Below, piece after piece: positions 44,836 to 57,124 of a stretch of 64,000 nucleotides of DNA. The first letter of the stretch is position 1. Each line of letters starts with the position of its first letter. This DNA comes from Theropithecus gelada. Lineage: Eukaryota; Chordata; Mammalia; Primates; Cercopithecidae. The stretch spans positions 17,978,207-18,042,206 of the forward strand of contig NC_037668.1 in NCBI RefSeq assembly GCF_003255815.1, given 5' to 3'. A program made the position numbers and the translations under genes. The notes below the pieces were generated by a model. That model was not told where the DNA came from. It did not search any database and was given only the letters and a program-made list of their open reading frames with translations.

Positions 44836-45888
44836 GTAATAGGCCAGACTAGACAGAGACACATAGGCATCTGGATGAACTCATTTTACGGGTAATTTCA
44901 ATCTGGTCTTGTGTAAATATATATTCAACAGAGATTGAGAAGAGAGATTGAGCTCTGTAATAGGAGAAGGTTTAAGCAAAAAGATGTATCACCAGTTGGC
45001 AAAATAAAATTCTACAGTTAACTGGATTTACTCTATAGGCATATTTCGAAGACACTGTGGGTTCAGTTCCAGACCACCGCAATAAAGCAAATATTGCAAT
45101 AAACCAAGTCAAATGAATTTTTTGGCTTCTCAGTGCATGTGAAAGTTATGTTCACACTATACTACAGTCTATTAAGTGTGCAATAGCATTACATTTAAGA
45201 AATAATGTGGATATCTTAATTAAAAATACTTCATTTCTAAAAAACCACTATAACGTGAGCCTTCAGTGAGTTATAATATTTTTGCTGATGAAGAGTCTTG
45301 TCTTGATGTTGATGGCTTCTGACTGATCAGGGTGGTGGCTGCCAAAGGTGGAGTGGTTGTGACAATTTTCTCTAAAGACAACAGTGACATTTGCTGCATT
45401 GATTGACTCTTCTTTCACAAAAGATTTCTCTGTGGCATGTGATGCTGTTTGATAACATTTTACTTACAGTGGAACTTCTTTCAAAATTTGAGTCAAACCT
45501 CTCAAACCTTGCTGCTGCTTTATCACAAAGTTCATGTAATATTTTAAATCCTTTGTTGTCATTCAGTAATGTTCACAGTATCTTCACCAGGAGTAGATTC
45601 CATGTCAAGAAACCACTTTATTTGTTCATCCATAAGAAGCAACTCCACATCCATTCAAGTTTTGTCATAAGATTGCAGCAATTCAGTCCCATCTTCTGAC
45701 TCCACTTGTTTTTCTCTTCCTATTTCCATCATGTATACAGTTACTTTCTCCACTGAAGTCTTGAATCCCTCAAAGTTATCCATGAGGGTTGGAATCAACT
45801 TCTTCCAAACTCTTGTTCATGTTGTTATTTTGACATTGTCCTATGAATCATGAATTTTCTTAATGGTATCTAGAATGGAGCATCCTTT

Positions 45889-46746
45889 CTAGAAGGTTTT
45901 CAATTGATTTAGCTCAGACCCATCAGAGAAATCGCTGTCTATGGTAGCTATAGCCTTACAAAATATGTTTCTTATGTAATAATGATGCTTAAAAACTGAA
46001 ATTACTTCTTGATTCATGGACTTCATAACAGTTGTTCTCTTAGCAGGCATTAAAACAAGATTAATCTTGTACATCTCTATCAGAGTTCTTTGGTGAATAA
46101 GTGCATTGTGAATGAGCAGTAATATTTTGAAAGGTATTCTTTGTTCTGAGCAGTAGGCCTCAAAAGTGGGCTTAAAATATTCAGTAAACCATGCTGTAAA
46201 CACATGTGCTGCCATCCAGGCTTTGTTGTTCCATTTTATAGAGCACAGATATATTAGATTTAGCATAATTCTTAAGGGCCCCAGGATTTTTGGAATTAAA
46301 AATGAGCATTGACTTAGACTTAATGTCAACAGCTGCATTAGTTCCTACCACAAGAGTCAGCCTTTCTTTGAGACTTAGCATTGATTTCTCCTCTCTAGCT
46401 ATCAACGTCCTAGATGGCATCTTCTTCCAATATAAGGCTGTTTCATCTACATTAAAAATCTGTTGCTTAGTGTATTCACTTTTATCAATTATCTTAGTTA
46501 CATCTTCTGGATCACTTGCTGCAGCTTCTGCATCAGCCCTTGCTGCTTCACCTTGCACTTTAGGTTTTGAAGATGGCTTCTTTCTTTAAATGTCATGAAC
46601 CAACCTCTGTTAGCTTCCAACTTTTCTTCTGCAGCTTCCTCACATTTCTCAGCCATCATGGAATTGAAGAGAGTTAGGGCTTTGCTCTGGAATAGGTTTT
46701 GGCTTAAAGAAATCTTGTGGCTGCTTTGATCTATTATCCAGACCAT
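45889..46746 (-). pseudogene. Tigger1 transposase remnant
   Basis: Broken minus-strand reading of a pogo/CENP-B-like transposase. Pieces include QQIFNVDETALYWKKMPSRT (the first DDE Asp region), LTLVVGTNAAVDIKSKSMLI and IPFKILLLIHNA, where the second Asp of the catalytic triad would lie (LLIDNA in the live family) but His is found. Several frameshifts separate the pieces. Confidence 0.82.
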
Positions 46747-46749
46747 GAG

Positions 46750-46780
46750 TTATTTATTTATTTATTTATTTATTTATTTT
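46750..46780 (+). repeat. (TTTA)n microsatellite in Tigger1
   Basis: Seven or so TATT/TTTA units that replace part of the Tigger1 sequence. Confidence 0.9.
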
Positions 46781-47603
46781 TTACGATATCAGCAATAAGG
46801 CAGTTTTGCTTTCTTACACTTATGTATTCACTGGAGTAGCACTTTTAATTTCCTACAAGAACTTTTCCTTTGCAATCACAACTTGGCTAACTGTTTGGAC
46901 CAAAAGGCATAGCTTGACTTTCCACATGCCTTTCTCATTAAGCTTAATTATTTCTAGCTTTTATTTAATATGAGAGATTTGTGACTCTTCATTTCACTTG
47001 AATGCCTAGAGACCATTGTAGGGTTATAAACTAGCCTGATTTCAATACTGTTATGTCTCAAGGAATAGGAATACCCCAGGAGACAGAGAGACAGGAGAAT
47101 GGCCAATAGGTTGGGCAGTCAGAACCCACACGACACTTACTGATTAGGATTGCTGTATTACATGAATGCAGTTCATAGTGCTCCCAAAACAATTGCAGTC
47201 ATTGCTTCAAAGGTCACTGATCACAGATCGCCACGACATATATAATAATAATGAAAAAGTTGAAATATTTTGAGAACTTCCAAAATGTGACAAAACGGCA
47301 CAAAGACCACATGCTCCTAGAGAAATGGCACCGACAGACTTGCTGGATGCAGGGTTTCTGCAGATCTCAATTGTAAAAAAAGCAGTATCTGTGACAAACA
47401 CTAAAGCTATTTGCAATGACAGGTATGTCTATACTTAGAAGACTGATTATGAAGCTACACTGCCATCAAATAGCATATTTTTACTTTTTCTCTGCTTTCC
47501 ATTTCTTCTGTTACGTAAGCTCATTCCTCCAAACAAGCTCTGCCGAGTACATATTCTTCAGTTTCACTACACTTGTGGTGATATTTTCTTATATTTTATA
47601 TTA

Positions 47604-47604
47604 A

Positions 47605-47636
<32 letters not shown>

Positions 47637-47645
47637 ATACACACC
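47604..47645 (+). repeat. (CA)n microsatellite
   Basis: Run of CA with two AT interruptions near its right end. Confidence 0.93.
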
Positions 47646-47786
47646 CTTGGGAAGCTGCCCAATTACCCACCCCTTAGTCAAGCTCTGCCTTGGCCTCAAG
47701 CTCTCTGAAGAAGGGCTCACTGATGATTCTGGACTACACAGGGCTGAGAGAGTGACCAGGACACACTTTAAGTAGGAAACAGGAAC

Positions 47787-47792
47787 TTTATT
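47787..47792 (-). terminator. Polyadenylation signal of the 48-kb LCE gene
   Basis: TTTATT on the plus strand (AATAAA on the coding strand), about 164 bases after the stop codon. Confidence 0.7.
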
Positions 47793-47955
47793 TTTGCAAA
47801 GAAAATGGAAGATAAGCAGAATGTTCTATGTGTGGAAATGCCTGAGTTAGCTTTGAGATCTACCATCCCCAGGATGTCAAAATGAGGGAATGGAAAAATG
47901 AGAAGAAAATTGATGCTTTGGCTCATGTGTACTTCAGAGGTCCTCAGGACCCAAG

Positions 47956-48270
47956 TTACCAGCAGCTCCCAGAGCTGTGGCAGCAGCTGGAGCCCCGTGA
48001 AAGCTCACATTCACAGCAATTGGAGCTCTGGGGTCTGTGGCAGTGGGACCTGTAGCACCTGTAGTGGCTCAGGCAGCAGCTACCACCTCCCGAGCTGCAG
48101 CAACCCCCAGAGCTGGAGTTGCAGCAGCCCCCAGAGCTGGAACTGCAGCAGGAAGAAACTGGGCATGGTGCTGTGCACTGGGATGCACACTTTGGGAGGC
48201 ATTTCAGAGTACACTTGGAAGGGGACTTGGTAGGGGGCTGACACTGCTGCTGGTTCTGCTGGCAGGACAT
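47956..48270 (-). CDS. LCE-family protein, unnamed, intact reading frame
   Basis: A 104-residue open frame with the LCE head MSCQQNQQQCQPPTKSPSKC, a Cys-Pro-Lys run, then modules SSCCSSSSGGCC, NSSSGGCC and SSGGGSCCLSHYR. A basic part (SHCHRPQSSNCC) and a CCHSSGSCW tail follow. It mixes LCE1, LCE2 and LCE4 traits and is longer than LCE3. It starts 21 bases after an acceptor (CTCTTCCAG, ending 48292); a TATA box (48899-48893) and a polyadenylation signal are present. Odd points: the last residue is Trp before TAA, where relatives end Cys-Cys before TGA, and the expected exon 1 donor is AT instead of GT. In human I know no named LCE3-LCE2 gene at this place on this strand; LCE7A is a possible match I cannot verify. 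It could be a live gene or a recently silenced one. Confidence 0.75.
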   Translation of the reverse strand: MSCQQNQQQCQPPTKSPSKCTLKCLPKCASQCTAPCPVSSCCSSSSGGCCNSSSGGCCSSGGGSCCLSHYRCYRSHCHRPQSSNCCECELSRGSSCCHSSGSCW

Positions 48271-48291
48271 CTGGGCAGGTGTTTAATCAAC

Positions 48292-48819
48292 CTGGAAGAG
48301 CATAATGACATAGTATGGATTAGTTAAATCAAGGGGCATGGTTTTTTTTTTTTTAACCTCATCTAGAATCACTATGAAGGGTGATAGTAAATGATATTTA
48401 GAAAACATGAATAAGCATCCAGAGGAAACATATAAATCTTTCCTCTAATTAAAAGTACATAGATTTAAAATGCAGATGTAGTAAACAACGTCTTATTCTC
48501 CTCTATAAAAGGACACAAGGATTTCTCAGTCTTCATAGTCCTGCATGCAGTATTCAAAACTCTCTAAAGTGCCACCATATTATTATAAAAACAAGCTCCT
48601 AAAATAGATGAGGTTGGCACAACTGCCTTTCGGCCCAGGTCAGTTTCCAGAGTGGCAAAGTGCCACTGACATCTTAAACCACAGCACAATAGTTTTCACT
48701 CCCTCTGAATTTTATTCCTGTTCAGTATCAAATACATAACTGTTTTTCCTAAGACTCTTTACTTCCTCCAATCTCTCTGCTCTTCTCCAACCCCTCTGGT
48801 CTCCCAGGTTCTCATTCAT
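48292..48819 (-). other. Putative intron of the 48-kb LCE gene
   Basis: About 527 bp between a good acceptor and a damaged donor. By alignment with the relative at 59962, GTGAGT has become ATGAAT here (48819-48814). A T-run lies at 48342. Confidence 0.5.
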
Positions 48820-48903
48820 CCTGGTCACACACAGGAGCACAGACATGTCCCTAGGGAGTCAGAGCAGATGAGGTGCTGGAGCTGGGTATGTCTTTTATAG
48901 ACC
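48820..48903 (-). promoter_or_regulatory. Promoter and exon 1 of the 48-kb LCE gene
   Basis: The minus strand reads GTCTATAAAAGAC with TATAAAA at 48899-48893. Then CTCATCTGCTCTGACTCCCT in exon 1 closely matches exon 1 of the pseudogene near 59910 (CTCATCTGCCCTGACATCCT). Exon 1 should run from about 48868 to 48820. Confidence 0.65.
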
Positions 48904-48904
48904 C

Positions 48905-50560
48905 AGGCTTGGCTCTAGTAAGAGCAGGAAGTGGCTCTTGCCCAACCAGGCACGTTCTGGGTGATCTGTGACGTTCTCTTCTCTCCTTGTCCCTGCAATT
49001 CAAGGAGGCCTTGGGAGCTCCCAGGGCCCCTGTCTGGGGCTAGGGTCTAGATAGGCTTTATCCAGTTGCACCCCCTTCTAGGCTGGAACTCTGAAGAGTT
49101 AGGTTGGGATGCACAAGGAGCCAATGTCTGGATAAATATGCTATTTGTTCTTTGGGAAAACTCAGGTTAAAGTCACAGGCTGTTTTATTTTTTATTTTTA
49201 TTTTTCGTTGTGGAAACATTCCATTCTGATTTTCCCTACACTTGGGGTTTGCCTTTGAGGTCCTGCTTTAGGTACCAGCCATTCCTAGGCTGGTTGTTCT
49301 GGAGTTTTGAATTAGGAAGAACCCTCCCCACCCAGCCATCCTTCCTGGGACCTGTCCTTCAGGGTGGACTCTGGGTCTCTGCTTCTCCCTCAGCTGTCCT
49401 CTGAAGAGCAGCTGTGCTGTTCTGATTTATTTCAGTTGTGAGGATAGTGATGATTGAGCCGATTTAATCAAAACAATTAACTCTTTCTTAATTTGGCAAG
49501 AGGAAGGCAGGTTATAGAGGTCAGGTCTCTGTAACTACACTCAGGGAACCTGGTGTCAATTCTAGCTCTAACTCATGACCTTTGAAATATCACTCATGTT
49601 TCCTAAGCATCTGTGTTCTTTTTAAAATGATCAATGAGTATCCTAATACTCATTGATTTGAACATTAAGAAATGAAAATATGTAGCATATGTTTCGTATG
49701 TAGAAGATGCTCAATAATGCAAGCTAAAATAAATGAACTGCGTCTAGGCCTTATGGTGGCTCTAGAGATGGTCACTTATGGTTGCTACTTTTAAGGAGCT
49801 TATTCCTAAACTCTAACAAGTGGCCTGAGAAGGGCTTGCCATGCTGGGGAGCTTCTAAACCTGGAGTCTAGTTATCCCTGGGAATGAGGAACGGGAGGTG
49901 ACATTGACTGAGGGATTGAGTACAGCTTGACATTGAATAATCAAGGAAGAGTTTGGATTAGTCAGATTTTTTCGTTGATTGAAGCCTATCATTCTACCAT
50001 TCATTGTTTAGGGAGCAGAATACAGCTGTGAACTAAATGGCAGTGGCCACTCCCTCAGTGAGGTTCTCAAATAAGGAGAAACGTATGACCTCTAAGTCTC
50101 TGTTAGAGGTGCTCCATTCTCAATTTATTTATTACCTATTTTCAGACAAGGTCCCTACCCTCCACAAGCTTTCAGGACAAATGTAAAATAGATCAAAAAA
50201 TGAACAAAGTATTTAGTTAAATGGACATTCATTTAGCACACCAGATGAGGTCTGTGGACATCAGTCTGGAATTTGGGATTCGGAGGTGAATCAGACACAA
50301 CCTCTGACCTTGAGAAGCTCACAGTCCACTAGAATCTCTGAAGCAGTTCTTTGCCTGAGAAAAGCCCATGAGGTCCAAAGCAGGTGGCTCTGAATCTCAT
50401 CTCCTGAATCATTACTTTGCAATGAGATATGTGGGACACTTCAATTAGTCCAACTTTTTCTTTGGTGTTATCAGACTGAGTTTCCTCATTCGCTGTGAAG
50501 AGATGTTTGTAGCAACCATGATGGAGTGAGAGGCAGGATTGAAGTGTATGGGCATTTACA
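48905..50560. other. Spacer
   Basis: No gene recognised. Phrases near 50150 (AAGGTCCCTACCCTCCACAA) and 50300 (CTTGAGAAGCTCACAGTC) look like L2 remnants. A T/A-rich run lies at 49183-49205. Confidence 0.5.
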
Positions 50561-50564
50561 TGTG

Positions 50565-50588
50565 GTGTGTGTGTGTGCATCCATGCAT

Positions 50589-50626
<38 letters not shown>
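50565..50626. repeat. (TG)n followed by (CA)n
   Basis: A TG run (50565-50577), a short CATCCATGCATGT spacer and a CA run (50589-50626). The two runs are inverted to each other and consist of alternating purine/pyrimidine. Confidence 0.92.
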
Positions 50627-50629
<3 letters not shown>

Positions 50630-53300
50630 TAATTGGCGGTAGGGTAAAAAAGCACAAAAAAGCCAATTCCCCTGGTTTTTGGTGACTGGGGGACAGAGAA
50701 GCACTTCATTACACCCACTGGTGTCCAATTTTTTTTTTTTAGTGTGCCTTCTCATTGTTCCATGAACGCAACGCGTATGAAACAGCATACTATTTCACAA
50801 AGTTGTCCCTACTCCATAAGATTTCTTACTAGTATTGTAAAACATTATAAGATATGTGTGTTTATCTCTACAATTCTGATCCTATCAGAATGTGAGAGCT
50901 GCTGAGTAAAGAAACCCTGTTCTCATCCTCTTGGGTCCCTGTAAAATACCCCACACATTTTGGTTGTTCAGATAAATAAATAATCATGTTAGATGTATGA
51001 ATAAATAATGATTAATGCCAGGGTGATGATTTCAGAAGTTTATCTCAAAGTCCCTTTAGACCAGGAATCGATAATCTCCAAGGTGGTATCTCTAAATGTC
51101 TCCAGAACCTCTTCATTCATCAGAAGGTCTGGCTAAGACCTCAAATCTACACCCCTCCCAACGTTTGTTCTCTTTCCACCATATGATCATTTCTTTGGTC
51201 AAGACATTTGATATGTTGGTACAATCTTTGATCTATCCCGTTTCTCCATCATATATACACAAAGAGACATCTAGCCTTATAGATTCTTCTGAAAAAACTC
51301 TCTTAAAGTTTTCTATCCTCTCTTTCCTATTTGTCTCGTCTAAGCCTCACCTCACAAAGCCTGGCAAGAAAGATGTGACCACCTATTTCATGAGAAGGGA
51401 CAGGCACACAGTGACCCGGGCCTTAGAGCCTCAGCCCAGTGACCAGGTTCTTGGGATATCAGGCCATCTGAGGCTTATATTTGAGAAAGGGTGTGATTTG
51501 TTGAAGGCCCACAGGTCTTGGGCCCCAGTGAGAGGCCAGAGTGCTCCTACAGCTCTTTTGGAAGGAGAATGTCAGGAATGGCCCTACATGTTCCTTGGTA
51601 GTGAGAGATTTTCTCCTGCTCCTTCCACAGACAAGGCTCATCTCTGAGCCCGGCCTGGGGACTCTTCCTATGAAAGGTATCCCTGGTTCTTCTTCCTCAT
51701 CATTTTGGACACCTCTGCAGCCTGAGCTAATTCTGAGACTCATCCTGGTAAGTGTGTCTGTGCAAGACCAAAGGACATCTCTGGATTTGGCAGTTTTGTG
51801 GTTTTCAGATGTTTATTCTTGTACATGTCTTCTAGGAGCAGAATTGCTGAATCTTGGTGTATTTAGTAGCTAAGAATTTAAATTTATAATAGAGTGCTAA
51901 TCTGTTTTTCAAAATGATTGCATTTTTATGCCCAATATCCTTAAATAAATTTGAAACGATCTCCTCCTTTATAGTTTTGTACTGTTTGCCTAGAAAACAA
52001 TTTTGGCCATTGTTTTCTATGTCTCTTAATAGTACTTTAGTTTCTTAACTAGTTATAAGAGAATTCATGCTTTTTGTCTCTTCTTGAGTTTATTTTACTA
52101 GATTATACTTTTTCGTGTATGCTTCCCATTTTGTCTAAGCTTTCAGCGTTGGCAGTGTATAGTTACTGACAGTCTTTTATTTTTATATTTTATTCTCTGC
52201 TTTTTTAGTGTTATGAAGATACATAACTTTTTAATTTATAATATTTGATGATAATTTATAATATTTTATCTTTTTTTAAACCTAGATTACTCTTGCCACG
52301 GTGGGTTTTCTGGGTATTTATTGTTGTTGTTTGTTCGTTTGCCTATTCTGGTATTGGAACTCCTCTATTTAAAAATATTTCTCATCCTTAAGGATGAAAG
52401 TTCCTGCCAAATTTTCATTTTAACTCTTTTCAGACCCCAGGATATGGTGGTCAGGGAGCTACCGAGGAGGCTTAAGTCCCCTCTTGAGTAAAGTCAGGGA
52501 AACATAGGGAAACCCTGCTCCTGTGAAGAACTCAGGAACGTGGCTGGGGATAAACTTAGTTTGAGTTTTCACATCCTCATCCCTCCTTCTCTGACCCCCT
52601 AGAAGGTGGTCAGATTACAATCGAAAAAGTAGGTAATATTTTTTGCTGGGGTGGGGGAAGGAGAAGTACTGAGGTAAAGTCTTCACCTGATGAGCTGGTT
52701 TCCTGGTGCTTGGACTATAAAGTGGGGCCTTGACCTCACTGGGGCCTTGACATAGACACTGGAGTATTTCCCTTGTAATTATTTCCAGTCAGAATCTCTA
52801 ATATTCCCTAGCAGAATATGAATTCACAGGCCTAAATGATAAGATATGTAAAGTCACAAGCATTTAAAAAGATTCCATTAGCATCAGAGGTATTAGATAT
52901 AATTCACCATTTTTTAAAATGAATGCATAAGATTATTTGAGATTCTATGAAGTAACTTCTTAATTCATCAGCACTTTTTGCCTGACCAATACTTTAAAAA
53001 AATATATTATAAATGCAATGGATATGAAAATAAATTGAATCAAAAGACACAAAAAAAGAAATTGAATCAAAAGACAAAACTCCTTATGAGATATCCCAGG
53101 AATAATAAATACAACTAAATATACAATAAGGGACACACAAGTTAGAAAATATAAAAGAATAACAACAACAACAAAAACCCCTAAAGGATAAGACAGAAAG
53201 TAATGAATATAGAAGATACACAATGGAGATCTAATTTATACAGAAGTTGTATACCTGAAGAAAGAAAGGAAGACAATGAATTAGAATAAATACTTCACAT
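50630..53300. other. Gene-free spacer
   Basis: A 183-residue open frame at 51096-51647 has no recognisable domain, promoter or LCE trait and is likely chance. From about 51880 to 52400 the sequence is AT-rich and may be old LINE in antisense. A 27-bp tandem duplication (ATTGAATCAAAAGACA) lies at 53033-53080. Confidence 0.45.
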
Positions 53301-53329
53301 TGCAATTCAGGGACTTTTATTCTGTGTAT

Positions 53330-55390
53330 GATGGAGTAAAATTATCTTTCCTCCACTCAATGCAACCATAAAAACCTGGGAAAACTGACAGGAGCTAGCT
53401 AGCTAGGAGCTAGAAATAGCAGCAGACAGATAGCGGAAGGACATGAGAATTCAAAAAGTAGATCTGAAAAGGTGCATAGCTTCCCTTTTCCTCCTTTGGT
53501 TTCTCCTGGCCTGAACTTAATGCATTTGGAAACCTGGAAATGAGTGCTGTGGGGCACATAGAGAGCTTTTGAAGAAGTCAGTTAGTTCTGGCTTAAGGAG
53601 CAAAAGGGTAAGCCCATAGAGGGTGTGGGAGTCCCCCATTTCAATCTCCTTGTTCTTTCTTACCCCATATCTCAGGCAACTCCATGGTGGATGGCAGTGG
53701 CAACAGCTGATAAGGGACCTAGCAGGGGCATAAAATGTGAGAAGGGGAACTTCCTTCTCCATTTTGTGGAGCTATAATCTCAAAGGGATGGGGCCAACCC
53801 CTATTGCTTTCTGTCTCTCGCTGTCTTCCCAATTCTTGGTCCTAGACATGGGTCTAGTCATATAAATGCATGGCAGAGAACGGTAACTAGAGGCTCAATT
53901 TCTGGCAAGAAGACCATGAAGGTGAGCCTCGCTGAACCTGAAAGTACTGAGGAGATTGCAGAAGAAGAGACAGAAGCTCAGGTAAGAGACCCCATAAAAT
54001 TGTTTATGAATTCCAGAGTTTGCTGCGAGGACACATGTGCAAGGATCTGATCCTAATTAGCAAACAAAAACATATGATGACTCATTAATACAGGTTCTAC
54101 TTCCCACACCTCAGGCTGATGCTGGCTGGCACTCACTCTGGACAGTTATGAATAGCACTACAAAAACTTCAAAAACTTAACTGATAATTGGAATAGTTTT
54201 ACATGGAAGATTGCCTGTTAAAACAAAAAAATCAACATTTTCCATCAAATTTAAACAAGATCTGGAGTCTTGTTTAAAATGTTAAAAGTGTCCAACATAC
54301 AAACCATAATTACTTGGCAAAAGAAGAACCATGAAAATGTCACTTACATAGGAAAAAATAATAAACAGAAACCAATGCTCAGACAACACAAATATTGAAA
54401 TTATCTGGCAAAGACTTTAAATCAGCTATTATATGAATGCTCAAATGAGCAATTATAAACAATATTGAAACAATGTTAAAATAAAAAGTCTCAGCAAAAT
54501 AATAAGAGATATAAAGAAGAACCAAATAGAAATGTTAAAACTAAAAAATGCAATAATTAAATTTTCAAAAAGCCATTGAGTAAATTTAATAGCAGAATGG
54601 AGATGACAAAGAAAGAGTCAGTAGACTTGAAAATGGATCAAGATAAATAATCTAATCTAAAAAACAGAGAGAAAAACAAACAAAAACTTAGCAGAGCATC
54701 AGGGATCTGTGAGACAATAACAAAATCTATCATTCATGCCATTGAAATCCCAGAAAGACAGAAGAATGAATGTGGAACTGAAAAAAAAATGTGTGAAGAA
54801 ATAACTGTTGAAACTTTTCAAGTTTAGTAAAAGAAATACACATACAGATTCAAGAATCAGAGCGAATCCAAAACTCATGAGATCACCAAAAGTGATCCCA
54901 AGCTAAGCTCAAAAAACCCTGGTAACATCAGCTGAAAACTAAAGACAAAGGAGTAATCCTGAAAACAGCCAGAAAAAACGATGCATCACTAAAACCGGAG
55001 CAAAGATTCAAATCGTTGCAGATTTCTTATCAGAAATCACAGAGGCCAGAAGAAGGCAGCTTATGATTTTTAAAGTACTGAAGGAAAACAACAAAAATGA
55101 CAATTGTCAATCAGATATTTATATGCAGCAAAGAATCTTCTGTCTTTCAGCAATGAAAGTTATATAAAGACATTCTCAGATGGGAGAAAACTAAGGGAAT
55201 TTAGGACCTGCGCACCTGGACATCCCTGGTACTTCCAGCTCTCTGCATGTGTGGGCAAAGTGGCTCCAGAACTCAAGGGCAGCCCAGCTACTGATGAAGA
55301 GCTGCAGGTGCTGGCTATTGAAGGTGGGAAAACATCAGAAGGTGGGGAGTGGGGTGGGCAGTGTGCGCAAGAGCAATAAAAAGGGACAAG
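53330..55390 (+). mobile_element. Ancient L1/HAL1-like 5-prime region and ORF1
   Basis: A-rich plus-strand sequence with the order of an old L1 ORF1 region: ATTGAAATCCCAGAAAGACA, ACAGATTCAAGAATCAGAGC, AGAGGCCAGAAGAAGGCAGC and TCAGATGGGAGAAAACTAAG. No long frame remains. Confidence 0.6.
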
Positions 55391-55394
55391 AGAT

Positions 55395-56895
55395 AATCCA
55401 GGCAGTACATGCATGCTGACTGCCAAAATTTCCCCTGAAGTATGCTTTTTATATTTTAAGAATCATAACAGAGGACTTACATTGCTCATTTCTATTCTTC
55501 ATTTAGACTTATTATGCATACACATCAAAGTTCATTTGTTCACAATTAGTTTTCATTCATATACATTTTTGTTTTATTTATGGTAAAATTTTTCACATTG
55601 TGTGCCATCTCATTTTTATTTCCTTGTTTTATGGGTATACACATTTATGTTTTCATTAATTTTAAATATTTAAATTATTTTTCCACTCAGATAACATGTA
55701 ATACATATTTGCTTTATTTTTTCTAAATAAAGATATATGCTTTTCTTCTCCTTTCAAGTCTTCGATAAATCTAGAATTTGTCTGAAGTATTTGGTGATGC
55801 CTCCCCTCCCTTGGTTTCCCATGGTAGAGATAGATTGCATTGTTGCCAGTATTCATGCCTTTATGCCTTGTGACTTTGCAGTTCCCCTCACTGAGGAGCA
55901 AAATATATTTCCTAATCCCTTGACCTTGAGTTTGGCCTTCTGGCTTTCTTTGATTAATAGAATAAGGCAGCAACGATGGTATCCCATGCCCACAAGAAAA
56001 CATGTCCTAGATAGCCTACAGGGCCCAAAAGGAGGAATGAAAGACCTATGGAGCAGAGCTGAGCCACCCAGCTGAGCCCAGCCTAGGTCAGATTTGACCT
56101 CTATCACCCTGAAGACCGGCACTCTCACAAACTAAAGAAATAATTGTTCTATGCATTTTGTTTATTACGTTGTTGTTGTGCACTATAATTGAGGCCATAG
56201 TTAACAGATATATTCCTGAACTGTAATCTTTGTCTCATAAACCACGAAAAGCTTTGCAACATTCTAGAAACTTCCCACTTAGGTTTTAGCTTATTGTCCT
56301 ACATCTCCCCGAACTTGTCAAATACCTTAGGAGAAAACTAGGTGTGCACTTGAGGGCCCCCATGTCTCTGCTACAGGCTCAGCTGATTTCTTTGTCTCCC
56401 AGCTATGTTCTTTCCATGCTTAAAATAATCTGGATTCTCAGTGTTTTACCTGCCCAGAATTGACAGATGCTCTCGGGATTAAAAGTGGTTGCAGAAGTCA
56501 GCTCCTCTCCCTGGAGTCTTAGCTTCTCCAGTTCACACTACCTCAGCACTTCTCTGCTGCCTGCCAAAATACAATTTCTGGTTTAATCTGAGTTTTATAG
56601 TTGTGTTAGTAAGGAGAACTGGTCTCCCAATAACTATTTCATCCTATCCAATGAGGAAAGTTTGCAAGGGAAGGTATGTTTTGTAACTAGAAAATCTACC
56701 AATGCAATTCAGTGTATTTACAGATTAAAGAAAAAACAAAAAGATCATCTTAATAGATGTAGAGAAAAACATTTAACAAACTTTAATACCATTCACAATA
56801 CTGACCTCTGAAAACCTGTAATCAAGGAGAATATTCTTATTCCACTAAACAGTAATTAGCAAAAGTCTGCAGCATGTATTCAGTCAGCCTTCTTG
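55395..56895. other. Spacer with possible old LTR
   Basis: The part 55860-56220 (for example GAGCAGAGCTGAGCCACCCA) recalls an ancient LTR-type repeat, not named. No gene is supported; the ORFs of about 110 residues on both strands are overlapping chance frames. Confidence 0.4.
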
Positions 56896-56997
56896 AACTG
56901 GAACTCACAAGTTTAGGTTTTTTTTTTTCTTCATTTTGACTGACACTAGAATTTTATTAAACTTTTTTGTTATCAAACACATTTTAAAATCTATTAG

Positions 56998-57120
56998 AGC
57001 CAGGCATGGTGGTGTGTGCCTGTAGTCCCAGCTACTCAGGAGACTGAGGTGGGAGGATTGCTTGAGACCAGGAGTTTGAGACCAGCCTAGGTAACATAAC
57101 AATATCTCTTAAAAAAGGAA
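56998..57120 (+). mobile_element. Fossil free left Alu monomer (FLAM-like)
   Basis: About 120 bp, with GGTGTGTGCCTGTAGTCCCA, TACTCAGGAGACTGAGGTGG and TTTGAGACCAGCCTAGGTAA before an A-tail. There is no right monomer. Confidence 0.8.
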
Positions 57121-57124
57121 ATAT

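Larger units (their letters stand above)
45036..47431 (-). mobile_element. Tigger1 DNA transposon, nearly complete
   Basis: A 2.4-kb pogo-type element whose ends match the Tigger1 terminal repeats (TAGGCATATTTCGAAGAC at left, GACAGGTATGTCTA at right). It is flanked by TA at 45034-45035 and 47432-47433, the expected target. The minus strand carries the decayed transposase. A TTTA microsatellite (46750-46780) has grown inside. Inactive. Confidence 0.92.

Noticed and set aside
45403..46589. Plus-strand frames in the Tigger1 region
   Set aside because: The transposase is on the minus strand; the plus frames are shadows.
51096..51647. 183-residue open frame
   Set aside because: No domain, signal or known family, no promoter or splice logic seen, ordinary composition. 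Probably chance, though it is the longest unexplained frame.
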